Shown: one piece after another, positions 1 through 9,900 of the stretch
Layout of the letters: each line of letters starts with the position of its first letter
How positions within the stretch are numbered: the first letter of the stretch is position 1
Assembly: GCA_018136815.1 (NCBI GenBank)
Contig: CM030938.1
Location: 1,214,202 to 1,278,201 of the forward strand
Origin: Isochrysis galbana
Lineage: Eukaryota; Haptophyta; Isochrysidales; Isochrysidaceae
DNA length: 64,000 bases
Direction: 5' to 3'
The notes under the pieces: model-generated
Told to the model about the DNA's origin: nothing
Databases searched by the model: none
The model's input: the letters and a program-made list of their open reading frames with translations, nothing else
Made by a program: the position numbers and the translations under genes

Positions 1-2
1 GT

Positions 3-1319
3 GGCTCCTTCGCCTCCATAGCCGCGGGCTCAGCCGCCTACTTCCAATGGCAAAAGTGGACGGGCCCCGTGTGGACGCGCAACCAGTCGACCGGCGCGCT
101 GTGGCGGGCCAACCTGATTGGCGGCTTCGGCCCATTCGATTTTATCGACATGTGTGAGGCCGCCGGCATCGAGCCCGTCCTCACCACGACAATGTCCTCG
201 TCACCCGCCGAGCTCGCCGAGTTCGTAGAGTACTGTTGGGGACCGTCCGGTACGGTGGGCGGCCGCCGCCGCATCGCCGACGGCCACCCAGCACCTTATC
301 GTCTTCGCTTCATCGAGCTCGGCAACGAGCAATACAACCCTCGCTTTGTCGAGCAGGTCGCCGCGATGGAGGAGAAGGCGGAAGAGCTCGGTCTCGGCGG
401 CAAGCTCAACTATCTGTGGCCCGGTGGGCCAGGTTTCCTGAATGCGGCCGACTTCGCCAAGGCCGCCGCGCTCCGCGCGCCCGCGCCGCACCAGCTCATC
501 GTCGATTTGCACGTTGGCGGTGGCGGCGCCATCGACATAGCGCGTGGGGTCTTCGCCGCTCACGCCAACTTCACGGTGGGTGTCGCTAATCTCGAGACCA
601 ATGCCGAGACCCACCACCTCGGCCGAGCGCTTGACGAGGCGGGCGATCTCAACGCGTGGTTTTCCGAAGTCCAGCTCGTCGGCCGGCTCCCCCTCCGTAC
701 TGCGTCCTTCTGCATGGAACGCTCGGGCCACTTCGACGCCTTTGACCAAGGGCTCTCGATGTTCCTCCCCAACACCACCTTTCTGCAACCGCCCGGCCAC
801 GTTCACGCCATGGTCGCCTCCACCTACCGTCACCACGGGCTCAAGACGGTCGTCACGCGCGGGGGGCATGCCGGCAAGGCGCACAAGCAAGGCGTCGCGG
901 TCCGTCCGGAGGGTTTCGATGTCCGGCAGAGTCGACTCCTCGTGCATACTGATGCGGCGGCTTCCACTGGCGAGGAGGCCTGGCAGATCGCCACATCTGC
1001 ACAAATGGGAGATGACGGCTCCGTCGTTGTACGCTACGTCAATCGGGAGGCGACCCCGTGCAACCTGACCATTGAGATTACAGGACGGCGAGCCATAGGC
1101 GCAGACGGCGCTCCTCGGAGCGGAGACCATGCCAATGAACCGCGCGCCATACCCGAGGGCTTTGCCCGCGTAACACAACTGAGCGCCAACAACTTGCTTG
1201 CAGAGAACACGCCAGGATATCCTGGCCTTGTCTCCCCGCAATCCTGGGCTGTGTCGATGGCGCCAACGGGCGGCATCCTAACAGTGCCGGCCTATTCATA
1301 CACAGTCATTGAGCTCTGA
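3..1319 (+). CDS. GH51-like alpha-L-arabinofuranosidase, 5'-truncated by window edge
   Basis: The reading frame is open from base 3, before the first internal ATG at 69, so the N-terminus lies outside the window. The first visible residues resemble the G-G-x-F-A ... W ... G-P strand of GH51 enzymes. This is followed by a segment like 'GPFDFIDMCEAAGIEPVL' and the motif G-N-E (about residue 100), which in GH51 holds the acid/base glutamate. Later 'LQPPGHVHAMV' and a C-terminal beta-sandwich-like tail ending VPAYSYTVIEL match the family layout. The family releases arabinose from cell-wall polysaccharides or glycoproteins and is usually secreted or vacuolar; the signal peptide would be upstream. 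The nucleophile glutamate is less clear; E in CMERSGHF is a candidate. No intron is evident. A related GH51/GH30-like clan A hydrolase is the alternative. Confidence 0.72.
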   Translation, partial: GSFASIAAGSAAYFQWQKWTGPVWTRNQSTGALWRANLIGGFGPFDFIDMCEAAGIEPVLTTTMSSSPAELAEFVEYCWGPSGTVGGRRRIADGHPAPYRLRFIELGNEQYNPRFVEQVAAMEEKAEELGLGGKLNYLWPGGPGFLNAADFAKAAALRAPAPHQLIVDLHVGGGGAIDIARGVFAAHANFTVGVANLETNAETHHLGRALDEAGDLNAWFSEVQLVGRLPLRTASFCMERSGHFDAFDQGLSMFLPNTTFLQPPGHVHAMVASTYRHHGLKTVVTRGGHAGKAHKQGVAVRPEGFDVRQSRLLVHTDAAASTGEEAWQIATSAQMGDDGSVVVRYVNREATPCNLTIEITGRRAIGADGAPRSGDHANEPRAIPEGFARVTQLSANNLLAENTPGYPGLVSPQSWAVSMAPTGGILTVPAYSYTVIEL

Positions 1320-1663
1320 TGATCTCTCGGGCACCGCTAAGTGGGTGGGTGCGAGTGCTTGGACGTGCGAGAATTCCCAAGAGCTGAGCCTAGCTCGCCT
1401 AGCCATTCTCGCCGAGGGATACGGCTACACTGATTTTTCACGACTCCCACCCGCCAAAAGTGAATCTATCGCGCAAATGCAGTGTGCTCTTGCCGGCTAT
1501 GATGCGCGATCACCTTGAGATTACGCGAGTGAATATGCTGCCGAGCAGCATGACATGCGACATGCGATGGCTGCAAGTGCGAGATGTGGTCGGAAGCCAT
1601 GCATGTCAGCGCCGTCAACCAGTGGTGAAGCGGAGCCCTTGCAGCTCTTTAATAATAAATCAA

Positions 1664-1740
1664 CTGAGCGTTAGTACCACTACTCCCACTAGCCTGGTAC
1701 TATCACGACATCCCTCAGCGCACCTGCCCGCACGCCTTGA
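1664..1740 (+). repeat. dispersed repeat shared with 50648-50736
   Basis: A block beginning CTGAGCGTTAGTACCACTAC and running through GGTACTATC and CAGCGCAC to a CCTTGA end recurs at 50648-50736 on the same strand. In both places it lies 150-350 bases after the stop codon of a gene. Its nature (short interspersed element or 3' remnant) is not clear. Confidence 0.6.
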
Positions 1741-1854
1741 AGTGGTGGCACGAACTTCCTTATATACTCTATACCTAGATGCTGGCTCCAAACGCTAGCG
1801 GTGCCGAATTGGGATGGCCCATAGAGTGGCACGCCAAATATCGCAAGGAATTGG

Positions 1855-2340
1855 TCATTTTCTATCCAGTTGTATTTGCGCATGTCCCATGGTGGTTTGG
1901 TCCTCATTTTTGAACCCATCCGGATCCCTTGGAATTTGTTCGCGTTGGTTCTGCCCCCCCGTCGCTTGTTCGTGGGCTTTCACCCATTGGAGCGCTTTTT
2001 TCAGGCGATATTGTTTTTCGTCTATGTCTACATCGATTACTATGCATCTTCCTTTTAGTATTACATTAACCGATTCTACTCTAGGGGATACTTTGCTGCT
2101 TGAGTCGCGGATCGCTACTGCAACACCGCTCGCTGAGTCCGCTAGCTCTCCCGGTGAGACGAACCATCGCCATCCGAGGAGGGACGCTGTTCGATGCTGA
2201 CGGAGGTGGGAACCGTCCTCATACGCGTGTAGCTCCTGAAGAAGGAGTACGTCTATGCCAGCTTTACGTGCCTGTGATAGAACTGCGGCGAGCCTGCCAT
2301 CTTTAGTTCCGTTTATGTTGTACGTCGCTATGCGGATGGG
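1855..2340 (-). pseudogene. non-LTR retrotransposon endonuclease fragment (N-terminal half, APE type)
   Basis: Read on the minus strand from 2340, the frame gives P-I-R-I-A-T-Y-N-I-N-G followed by 'AGIDVLLLQELHA', then 'GWRWF' and 'SGVAVAIRD'. This is the order of motifs in the apurinic-like (endonuclease/exonuclease/phosphatase) domain that starts ORF2 of LINEs: the N of the first strand and the Q-E metal ligand are present. The frame runs to a stop at 1855-1857, about 160 residues. No reverse transcriptase follows before the GH51-like gene. It is a dead fragment of an element inserted antisense to its neighbour. Confidence 0.7.
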
Positions 2341-2344
2341 TCCT

Positions 2345-2626
2345 TCACCTGGATATCCGAGGGTGGAGTCGAATGTTTGAAAGTATTTCCGGGGCCGCGT
2401 GTAGCGATTTGATTTCGTCTTTGCGTTTACCGGGCTGTGCGTTTAAGTATATGGAGGATAAGGATACAGTTTCATGTCCGATTTTAGCTTTAACCACTAT
2501 CAACCTCCCCGGGATGACTACCGACCAAGATTCTACTACCACGTCACTTCTGTCCTTTCTAATGGCTCTCGGGACGCGGGGGAAAGCAGAGAAAAAAGTT
2601 GTTATTCTATGATAATTTAAAAACAA
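2345..2626 (-). pseudogene. LINE endonuclease fragment (middle part), out of order
   Basis: The minus-strand frame contains 'GRLIVVKAKIGHETVSLSSI' followed by Y-L-N-A-Q-P-G-K-R. This resembles the middle of an APE-type LINE endonuclease (strand, then N-x-Y-A/N-P-like turn). It lies 5' of the N-terminal half at 1855-2340, the reverse of the order within a domain, so the two are remnants of different copies or a rearranged one. An AT-rich run with a duplicated ATTTAATTTTAAAA unit (2610-2655) precedes it. Confidence 0.5.
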
Positions 2627-2659
2627 TTTAATTTTAAAATTTAATTTTAAAACAATGCT

Positions 2660-3436
2660 CTATGATACAACTGTGGACATTTGATCGCTCAATTCGATTG
2701 ATGTCCCACAATTGACGGAACGACACCTGGTGATTTGAGACGCTTGAGCGAGGCCCTCTGCTTCGATGACCACGTGTGCCGCTACATCTTGCAGCGCGTC
2801 GTACAGTGCCTTGCGGGACGAGGTGCCCTTTTTGTTGATCTGTTCGTCGATCGACTCAATCTTGGTGCGAACGGCTATGTCCGTACCTTGAATTCGGATG
2901 TTCGTTTGCTCTCCGTACTTTTCCTGGAATTGTTGCGCGCAATCCTCATTGATTGCGATGTGCCAGGGGCCCCTGTTTGAGCGGGCCCAAAAGTCTGACT
3001 CGGGGTCCACGCCCTCGAGCTCAAGGAGTAGTTCAACGATCGCGGCATAGACCGCCATTTCGTTGAGTACGAGGTCTCCGTTCTGATGGAATGAGAGGTC
3101 GAAACTGGCGTCTGAGTCTGTCATTTGATTGTCTTCTTCTTGGTCTGGGTCCTGTGTGCCGAGGGTGAGTAGGGCTAGGGTCAGTCGTGGCTTGCCGGGA
3201 GGTTGCTGAGGAGTGTAGGGTGAGAGGCTGTGGAGTGGGATGGTGAGTGCTGATGTTGCCTGGCCTGCTCTGGGGTTCCAGAGTTGTGTGTTGTGCGTGT
3301 TTTTGAGGTGCCTTGTCAAGTAGTTGTGCCCATAAGGGCCGCCTGGTCTCTGCCATAAATAAGGCATGCCCAATGGAGGGGTGGCCCTGCGGGCCTGTTC
3401 ATGTTCCGTTGAGGTCTGCAGACAGCTGCCTCCCAT
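2660..3436 (-). CDS. hypothetical protein, probable transposon-borne ORF
   Basis: A 258-residue frame. The N-terminal part holds 'NYLTRHLKNTH', which looks like the second half of a zinc-finger helix; the cysteine pair is not evident. A Pro/Thr-rich linker leads to an acidic, well-structured C-terminal part starting M-T-D-S-D-A-S-F-D and ending at 2660. The most convincing coding portion is this C-terminal 150 residues; an internal start at that MTDSD methionine is possible. It is divergent from the ORF at 3631-5022. A fragment resembling its 3' end recurs near 35655-35720, which argues that it belongs to a repeated element. I do not recognise the family. Confidence 0.45.
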   Translation of the reverse strand: MGGSCLQTSTEHEQARRATPPLGMPYLWQRPGGPYGHNYLTRHLKNTHNTQLWNPRAGQATSALTIPLHSLSPYTPQQPPGKPRLTLALLTLGTQDPDQEEDNQMTDSDASFDLSFHQNGDLVLNEMAVYAAIVELLLELEGVDPESDFWARSNRGPWHIAINEDCAQQFQEKYGEQTNIRIQGTDIAVRTKIESIDEQINKKGTSSRKALYDALQDVAAHVVIEAEGLAQASQITRCRSVNCGTSIELSDQMSTVVS

Positions 3437-3630
3437 GGGGGGGGCAGCATGGCTGCTGTGCGTGGTGTGGCCGGAGCCACGGGCCGTGTGGCGCGACGGG
3501 GGTCGCGCGCACCTGCTTGGCCTCTAATGGCGGGCGCGGCCGCTTCGACAGCGACTGCTCCATGCTGGGGGCTGGGGGGCCGCCCTCGGCGGGGGACCCG
3601 AAGGAGAGGAGGGGAGCGGCGGCGCGCTCC

Positions 3631-5022
3631 ATGGCAACTGACTATAAAGTTAGTTGGCTTAGGCCCGACAGCAAACAACCCAATGGCACTCTCTTGGGGG
3701 AGACGGAGCAGCACCCCTATTCATTCAAGAAGCTGGAGGTACTGTGCTATACAGGTGTCCATCTCGTTGGGCATGAAGAGGCTGTTGGCGTAGGCTGCCA
3801 AGTCGAGTGTGAGGTCCTGGGTGAGCAAGAGCTCTACCTTGGGGCCATCCTCGAGAGCAAGGAGGGAAAGCCACCGCATGATCAACGGCGATACACGGCG
3901 TTGCTCTTCTCATCACAGGACTCGAGCGTCACACAAGTCGGTCTCTCACATGTCGGAGTCTGTCGTTCAGAAAAGACTCGCGCCTCGATGGACGTGATGT
4001 CGAAGATGCGAACAGCTTTGCAGAAGTACAAACTCACGAGTCCAAAGTCGGCGTACGAATTGACTCGCATGAAGGAGAAGAGTGCGCTGCCCAAGGAGAC
4101 AACATCAAGAGGGAAGGCGAGGCAACAGCAGAAGGAGAAGAACGTTGCGGCAGTGCAAAGTGAGTTGCAAGCTACTCGTACTCCTATTCCTCGGCCACTG
4201 CCCATACGTCCGGCGCCGCCGCCGGCGCCGCCGCCGCCGCCGCCAAGCCAGTCAAAACGTGGAGCGACCGGCAAAAACAACGCTGGGAAGGCAGCAAGCG
4301 CGCCAACCATCATTGAGATCGAATGCGAGAAAGCACTTCCAATGAATGTGGCTTCCGACGACTTTACTCCTCATGGGCATGACTCGGAGCTTAGTGACGT
4401 GGAGCCAAGTTTTCCAAAGGGCGATTTGAAGGCTAGGTTGGCAGATGAGCAGCGCAATGCTGCCAAAGCGAACACCCAAGGGACCTATGAGCGCGAGGAA
4501 ATGGAACGTGCCGTCAGGAAGTACGTCGAAGAAATGCATGCTGCCAGCAAGCCCGATCGCTCAGAGTCATCATCGGGGTCAAGTGATGAAGACAACATGC
4601 AGAAGTTGTCAAACAGGAAGAGGAGGAAGAAGAAGAAGGAGAAGAGAGGCAAGAAGAAAGGGAAGCCCAAGAACGGTGGTTCGCCACACCAACACCCGCC
4701 ATCCCACCATATGCCAGCCTTGCAGCCATCGCCGCATTTCCCGCACCAGCACTCTCCACACATGCAATTCCATCAGCAGACCTTTGGACACGAGTCGCCC
4801 GTTGCACACTTTCCCCAACAGCCCTTTTACCATGGAGCCCCCTCGCACTCGCACTTCCACTCGTCGCCCTCTGCATCGTACGTGCCTATGGAGACATTCC
4901 TCCTTTTGCAACAAGCAGCCGATGACGACACTCGTGCCATGGAGGCTCAAATCCGATCAGCACGTCGCACTGCGCTCGCATACGCTAACCGGGCCATGTT
5001 TCCAGCACCGAATTGGCCTTAA
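3631..5022 (+). CDS. hypothetical low-complexity nuclear-type protein, possibly element-encoded
   Basis: The start ATGGCAACTG at 3631 is chosen because the upstream in-frame extension to 3313 is low-information, GC-rich leader. The protein is about 463 residues. Residues 1-120 are a compact mixed domain (M-A-T-D-Y-K-V-S-W-L). Next come a basic Lys/Arg coiled stretch, a poly-Pro tract near residue 195, an acidic segment, a strong nuclear-localisation-like run of K and R near residue 330, and a His/Pro/Phe-rich tail. The last 40 residues form a short helix rich in Ala and Arg. It is transcribed divergently from 2660-3436 across about 200 bases. No catalytic motif is seen and no family is recognised. 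Confidence 0.5.
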   Translation: MATDYKVSWLRPDSKQPNGTLLGETEQHPYSFKKLEVLCYTGVHLVGHEEAVGVGCQVECEVLGEQELYLGAILESKEGKPPHDQRRYTALLFSSQDSSVTQVGLSHVGVCRSEKTRASMDVMSKMRTALQKYKLTSPKSAYELTRMKEKSALPKETTSRGKARQQQKEKNVAAVQSELQATRTPIPRPLPIRPAPPPAPPPPPPSQSKRGATGKNNAGKAASAPTIIEIECEKALPMNVASDDFTPHGHDSELSDVEPSFPKGDLKARLADEQRNAAKANTQGTYEREEMERAVRKYVEEMHAASKPDRSESSSGSSDEDNMQKLSNRKRRKKKKEKRGKKKGKPKNGGSPHQHPPSHHMPALQPSPHFPHQHSPHMQFHQQTFGHESPVAHFPQQPFYHGAPSHSHFHSSPSASYVPMETFLLLQQAADDDTRAMEAQIRSARRTALAYANRAMFPAPNWP

Positions 5023-5251
5023 GTGTATGAGTATGAGAGATGAAAGAAGAAAAAAGGAGGGCGTCACAAGTCACGCATGCGGTGTTGCGCAAAAACGCCC
5101 ATAGCAGACGAGATCCGCTGTACCACAAATGTCATACTGTGTGTAGATGTGATATGCAGCTTGAGCAATCAGGGGACAAACACACGCACACTCCCAAATC
5201 GTAGGCGTGGTTGCGCGTTGTAGTGCACGTTTATACAAGCATACTACAGTA
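5023..5251. other. intergenic, nothing recognised
   Basis: Short flank between the ORF at 3631-5022 and the MITE that begins at 5252. No signal beyond the TA target dinucleotide at 5250-5251. Confidence 0.5.
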
Positions 5252-5757
5252 TGGGTGCACCATTAAAGGAAAACAGGACTCCAAAGCTTCTATAAAGCTT
5301 TCTTGCCGCCAACGGGCTGCGCCCGGGAGTTTCTGATTGAAGTTTTTTGGGAGGCGGGGGGGGGGGGGGGGTTCTTATTTCTTGCTTCTTGCGGAGACAA
5401 AAGTCGAGTGCGCGGGCCAACCGCCAACCCCAACCCTTCCGCCTTGCAGCGGGAGGCGCGGCCAGCTGGCGCGCGCACTCATACTCGTACTCAAGCATCA
5501 CGCATCACGTCTACTCACGGCTTGGCGTGGCCCGAATGCTTGGCGGCCGCGTGGCGCCCGAGGCCGAATGGCTAACGACGGGCGCCTCGTCATGGCGGGC
5601 CGGCCGCTGCCGCAGCGCGGCCGCAGGAGTTTGTTAGCTGGGGGTCGATCCCGCGGCTCGACCCCCAGTTTCTTACCGGGTCGGGGGCCAAATTCATGTT
5701 AAGCTTTCTTAATGCTGGGGGTCCTTAATGCTTAATGATTACTTAATGGTGCACCTA
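5252..5757. mobile_element. 506-bp MITE with 15-bp TIRs and TA target duplication
   Basis: The left end T-G-GGTGCACCATTAA (5252-5266) is matched in inverse orientation by 5743-5757, with one mismatch at the second base. Both ends are flanked by TA. This fits a Tc1/mariner-like or TA-targeting MITE. The interior contains a poly-G run (5356-5371) and a perfect 11-bp hairpin, CTGGGGGTCGA with its complement, near 5640-5670. TTAATG is repeated at the right end. There is no transposase frame. Confidence 0.62.
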
Positions 5758-6993
5758 TATATACTGTATAATATCGGAAGTGCTACTATCTACTACTTAT
5801 TTACTATGCGTTCATTGTTTGGTTGAGGTTTATGGGATGCAGTCAACACTCATTAGTAAGGGCCACCCACGAAGCCAGTCCTAGAATGCTGCGTGGGGGG
5901 TGCCCGAGTGTCAACGTCGGTCGCGGCGGCGCTATGCGCTATACACATGTACTAATAAATGTATTCTTATTCTGCAAAACTTGTGTTGCTACGCTTCAAA
6001 GCAAGTTTTCCTAAGAACATAAAACGTGCCAAACATTCATCGTCATCATCAGATTCCCCTGAGCCCACCTGCCAAAATTTGAGCACACCACAACAAACAC
6101 ATGGTCTACGAGGGTAGTGCTAGCCAAGCCGACGGAAGAATAGGCGGCAACAAAAATGGCCCTCTTCTCCCCGGCCGAGATAGGCCATGCAAAAGCACGC
6201 CTGGCCTAGCAGCAGAAAGCCGGCTGTACCTATATCGCGCCAGTCGGGCACATCTTGCGAGCCTGGAGCAGGCGGTGTGACGGCACACTAGGTGAGCTGC
6301 ACGAGCAGTGCGGCGAGCCAGGCAGGCTGCGAAAAACGCCTTGTGAACCGAGCGCTCCATACGCAATGCTAGCACGCAACGCCGGGTGAGCATACGACCG
6401 AGCCTTGTGAGGTAGCCGCGCCATGTGAGCCGTGCTCAGGATGCTCAACAAGACAATGGCATGCCTGGCTCTCGAGGCGACATCACCACGAGGTTGGCCA
6501 CGCCAGGCCCGGAGAAGCAGGGGAAGGGCGGCCCGAGGGCGCGGCGGCTCATCGGCTACGTCTCATACCAGTGGACCGCCGAACACGCCACCAGGGCCGC
6601 CCGCGGAGCTCGCGGTGTCCCTGTAGCACCGACTGGCACGGCGCCGCGAGATGGGCGCGCATGCCTTCCCCCCCCCCCCCCCCCCGTTTCCTCCTCGAAT
6701 CCCCCGTTTCCGCTGGGGAGCCTTTCTTCTCCCCCCCCCCCTCTCTCTCTCCCCCTCACTCCCCTCTCCCTCTCTCTCTTTCCTCTCTCTCCTCTCCCCC
6801 CCATCCCCTCTCCCTCCTACTCTCTCCCTCCTCCTCGCTCTCCCTCTCGCTCTTCGTGCCTCTCGGCCTCTCCGCTGAGTTCCTCTCATACTTTAAATAG
6901 CCCGTTTATTCTTCCTCTCGCTTGTGCACCTTCCCCCATTCCCTTTCCTCTTCTCTGCTTCCCTCTCTCTTTCTCCTCCCCCCTGTCTCTCCC
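5758..6993. other. intergenic/5' flank of the cotransporter gene with CT-rich tract
   Basis: No convincing coding frame. From 6662 to about 6990 the plus strand is almost pure C/T, with a C-run at 6669-6684 and (CT)n and CCCTCT units. It ends directly at the ATG of the cotransporter at 6994, so it is probably the promoter and 5' leader. Confidence 0.55.
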
Positions 6994-9900
6994 ATGGGGG
7001 AGTTATCTGCGCACGCGAGCCCACACCTGCGGGCGACGGTGCCTCCCCCGAGCTCGCACCTCCGCATCACAGCACCTCTCCACTCTGCCGCCCATCTCCA
7101 CTACCAGATCACGAACGAGAGCCGCCAGAGAGCTGATTCTGTTCATTCGAGAAAAGGCGGGAAAACATCGGAGCACAAACTGGGGACTGTCAAGGGGGTG
7201 CTGGTGCCGACGTGTGAGAGCATGTGGGGCGTGATCATCTTCCTCCGCTTCTTTCGCATCGCGGGCAACTGCGGGCTCGGCTACTCGCTGCTGATCTGCA
7301 TCCTCTCGTTTGCAGTCGCTCTGCTCACGGTGAGAGGGGGCGAGATGGGGAGTGAGGGGAAGGGGCAGGGAGGAACATCGTTGTCAGGAGAGGGCGAAAG
7401 CGCCATGTAAGTGGGATACTGGCAGACGAGGCAGGGGGGGCTGGCTCTCCTTGCATTCACTCTGCTCACTCAGAAGGTGGGTAAAATGAGGGGAGGGAGG
7501 GGGGGGGGGGGGGAGAAGGAGGGATGGAGAGGGAGGCAAGAGGGAGGGGAAGAGAGCCCTGCTCTGCGCCCCTGTTCGGACAGGCACTCTCCCTTTCCGC
7601 CATCGCCACATGCGGCACTTCGGTGGGTCTCGGTGGCGTCTATCCCATGCTGAGGCGCGCCCTCGGCAAAGAGATGGCAACCGCAGTTGGACTCGTCTAC
7701 TTCCTCGGCATCGTGTTCCTTGCGGTCCTGGAGGTGAGACACCAACCTTTGACGCCAAGCCCAGACCTCTGGTCATATAGCCACAAGCACATCCGCAGTG
7801 TTCATTCTGTGCGCTAACGCACCAGCTCACAAGTTCAACCCCCCTCTTGGCAAAGGTGCTGGGTGCGTGCGAGGAGCTCGAGATGGTAGATAAGAAGCTC
7901 TTTGAGTTCCCTTCGGCAGTGAGCGGCATGCCACTTCCCCATTGTGGATGCTATCGTTGTATCTGGGGGCATTCAACCCTCAGGCCGTGTCCTTTTGCCT
8001 CGCAGTAGATCGGCGATAGATAGGCCTGTGTCCACATGCGCCAAAGCTGCCACACGCCTCGGAACATGCGCCTATTCCTCCTGCTCACAACCTCTCCACA
8101 GGTGCGCGCTTGGGGCTCGAGCTTCATCCTAGGGCTATCTCTCCTCGTCGCTGGAGGTATTCGGCTCGTTTCTCATCTGGGCCTGCTCTTCTTCGTCTTC
8201 GTAATATTGACGGTGCGCTTGGCCCTCAAAGGATTTGCACGTGAGGGAAGCTAGGTCGAGTGATCCAGTCATTGGTATGTTAGCAATGCTAACGTGTACG
8301 CTGCTGCCCTCAGCCTCGTTCCACACGTGCTCAACGCCGCCCTCGGCGCGCACTAGCCCCATTCCCTGCGCAACCCATCCTGCGTCGGGTCCTGGTTCCG
8401 AAATGCAGATGCTGTCCTTCTACGTCTCCCTCATTGGCGCGCCCAACTTGGAGGCTACCGATGCGCATGCAACGTTGTATGCACCCACCGGGATGACTAC
8501 CGAAAACTTGCGCAACAACTGGGGACCCGATTTCTCGCCGGGCTACGAGTTTTTCGACTGTCTAGCTATCTTTTTCCCTTGCTTCACAGGTGAGGCAGGG
8601 CGGAGACTCGGGTTCGTATCTACAAATGCGTTCTAGGACCCCTCGCTCTCGCTGTGCCACGTTCACCCCAACTAATGTGGATGCTACGTACACTGCTTGC
8701 TGAACGCACGATCCCCACCTGTGGCAAAACCTAGGCATACTTTCGGGTGCGGAGCGCGCATCCTCGCTGCGCGACCCGGCGACCGCCCTCCCATACGGGA
8801 CGCTTGGCGCCATTTGCCTCTCCTTCTGCGTCTACACGACGTTTTTTATTCTTTGGGCGGGCGTCGGCGGGCGTGACTATCTGAAGATGGACCACGGGCA
8901 GCTCGACATGCTCATCTGGCCGTCAGTCAAGGCGGCGCAGGTGTTTGCAACTTTTCGGAGCCCGTTTATGTGAATCACGAGTGCTGTGGCCTGGCTCCAG
9001 GCCGCGTTCTCATGCGTGATGGCCGCATCGCCAGCTCCTGATCCCATAGCGCTCACTGTGCTGCTCTGCTGACGTCCCGCTTAGGTTGGCATTGTCCTTT
9101 CGTCCCTTGGCCAAGCCCTGCAGTGCATCGTGGTTGCTCCTCGGCTACTCGCCTCAATCGCCGCAGATGGGACGTTGCGTCCCCTCAAGCCTCTCGCCAT
9201 CCTCACCGCGGGAGAGCCGAAACGTGCTCTTCTCTTCACCTACGTTGTCGGCGCCGCGTGTGTCCTCATGGGCTCGCTCAATGCTGTTGCTCCACTCCTC
9301 TCCATGTGAGCCCTCCAGCGGGAGTTTGCAGCACCACCGGCGCCTTCTCTACCGAGATACGGAAGATGCGCTTTGAATAATGTATATCTCTCCGATTCAT
9401 CCGTCGATAGGTGCTTTTTGACGTGCTTCTCCATGATGAATCTTAATTGTTGCTTGCTGGCCGTCCTCAAGGATCCGCATTGGCGGCCACGGTGGAAGTA
9501 CTTCCACTGGACGGTGAACCCCCCCGCCCCCTGCCGCCGCCCACCGAGCAACATCTGCCACACACCAGCCACACAAGCTTTTGGTGTCGCACTTTAAAGC
9601 TTGCACATACCTCATTGGAATGAGCATTATGTCAACATCCGCCTGAACCAAAAGCGCACAGGTCGGCTTTTTTGGCTTCTTATTGTGCTCAACCATCATG
9701 TTCATCATCGATTGGCGATACGCCCTTGGCGCATGGACGCTCACGCTCGCGCTGCTCTTCCTCATCGTACGCACCTCGACCACTACGGATTGGGGTGAAT
9801 CGTCTCGGATGGCTTGCCCACCGTCAAACACTTCGCTTCCACCACCCCCGCCACGATCTGCATCTTGCTCGCACCAAATTTCCATGCGTGAATCCCGTCC

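Noticed and set aside
201..1241. 346-codon minus-strand frame
   Set aside because: It is the antisense shadow of the GH51-like gene; GC-rich codon use leaves the opposite strand open and it carries no motif.
6651..6900. Ser/Pro/Leu-rich frames in the CT tract
   Set aside because: They are low-complexity translation of a pyrimidine run, present in all frames, with no conserved segment.
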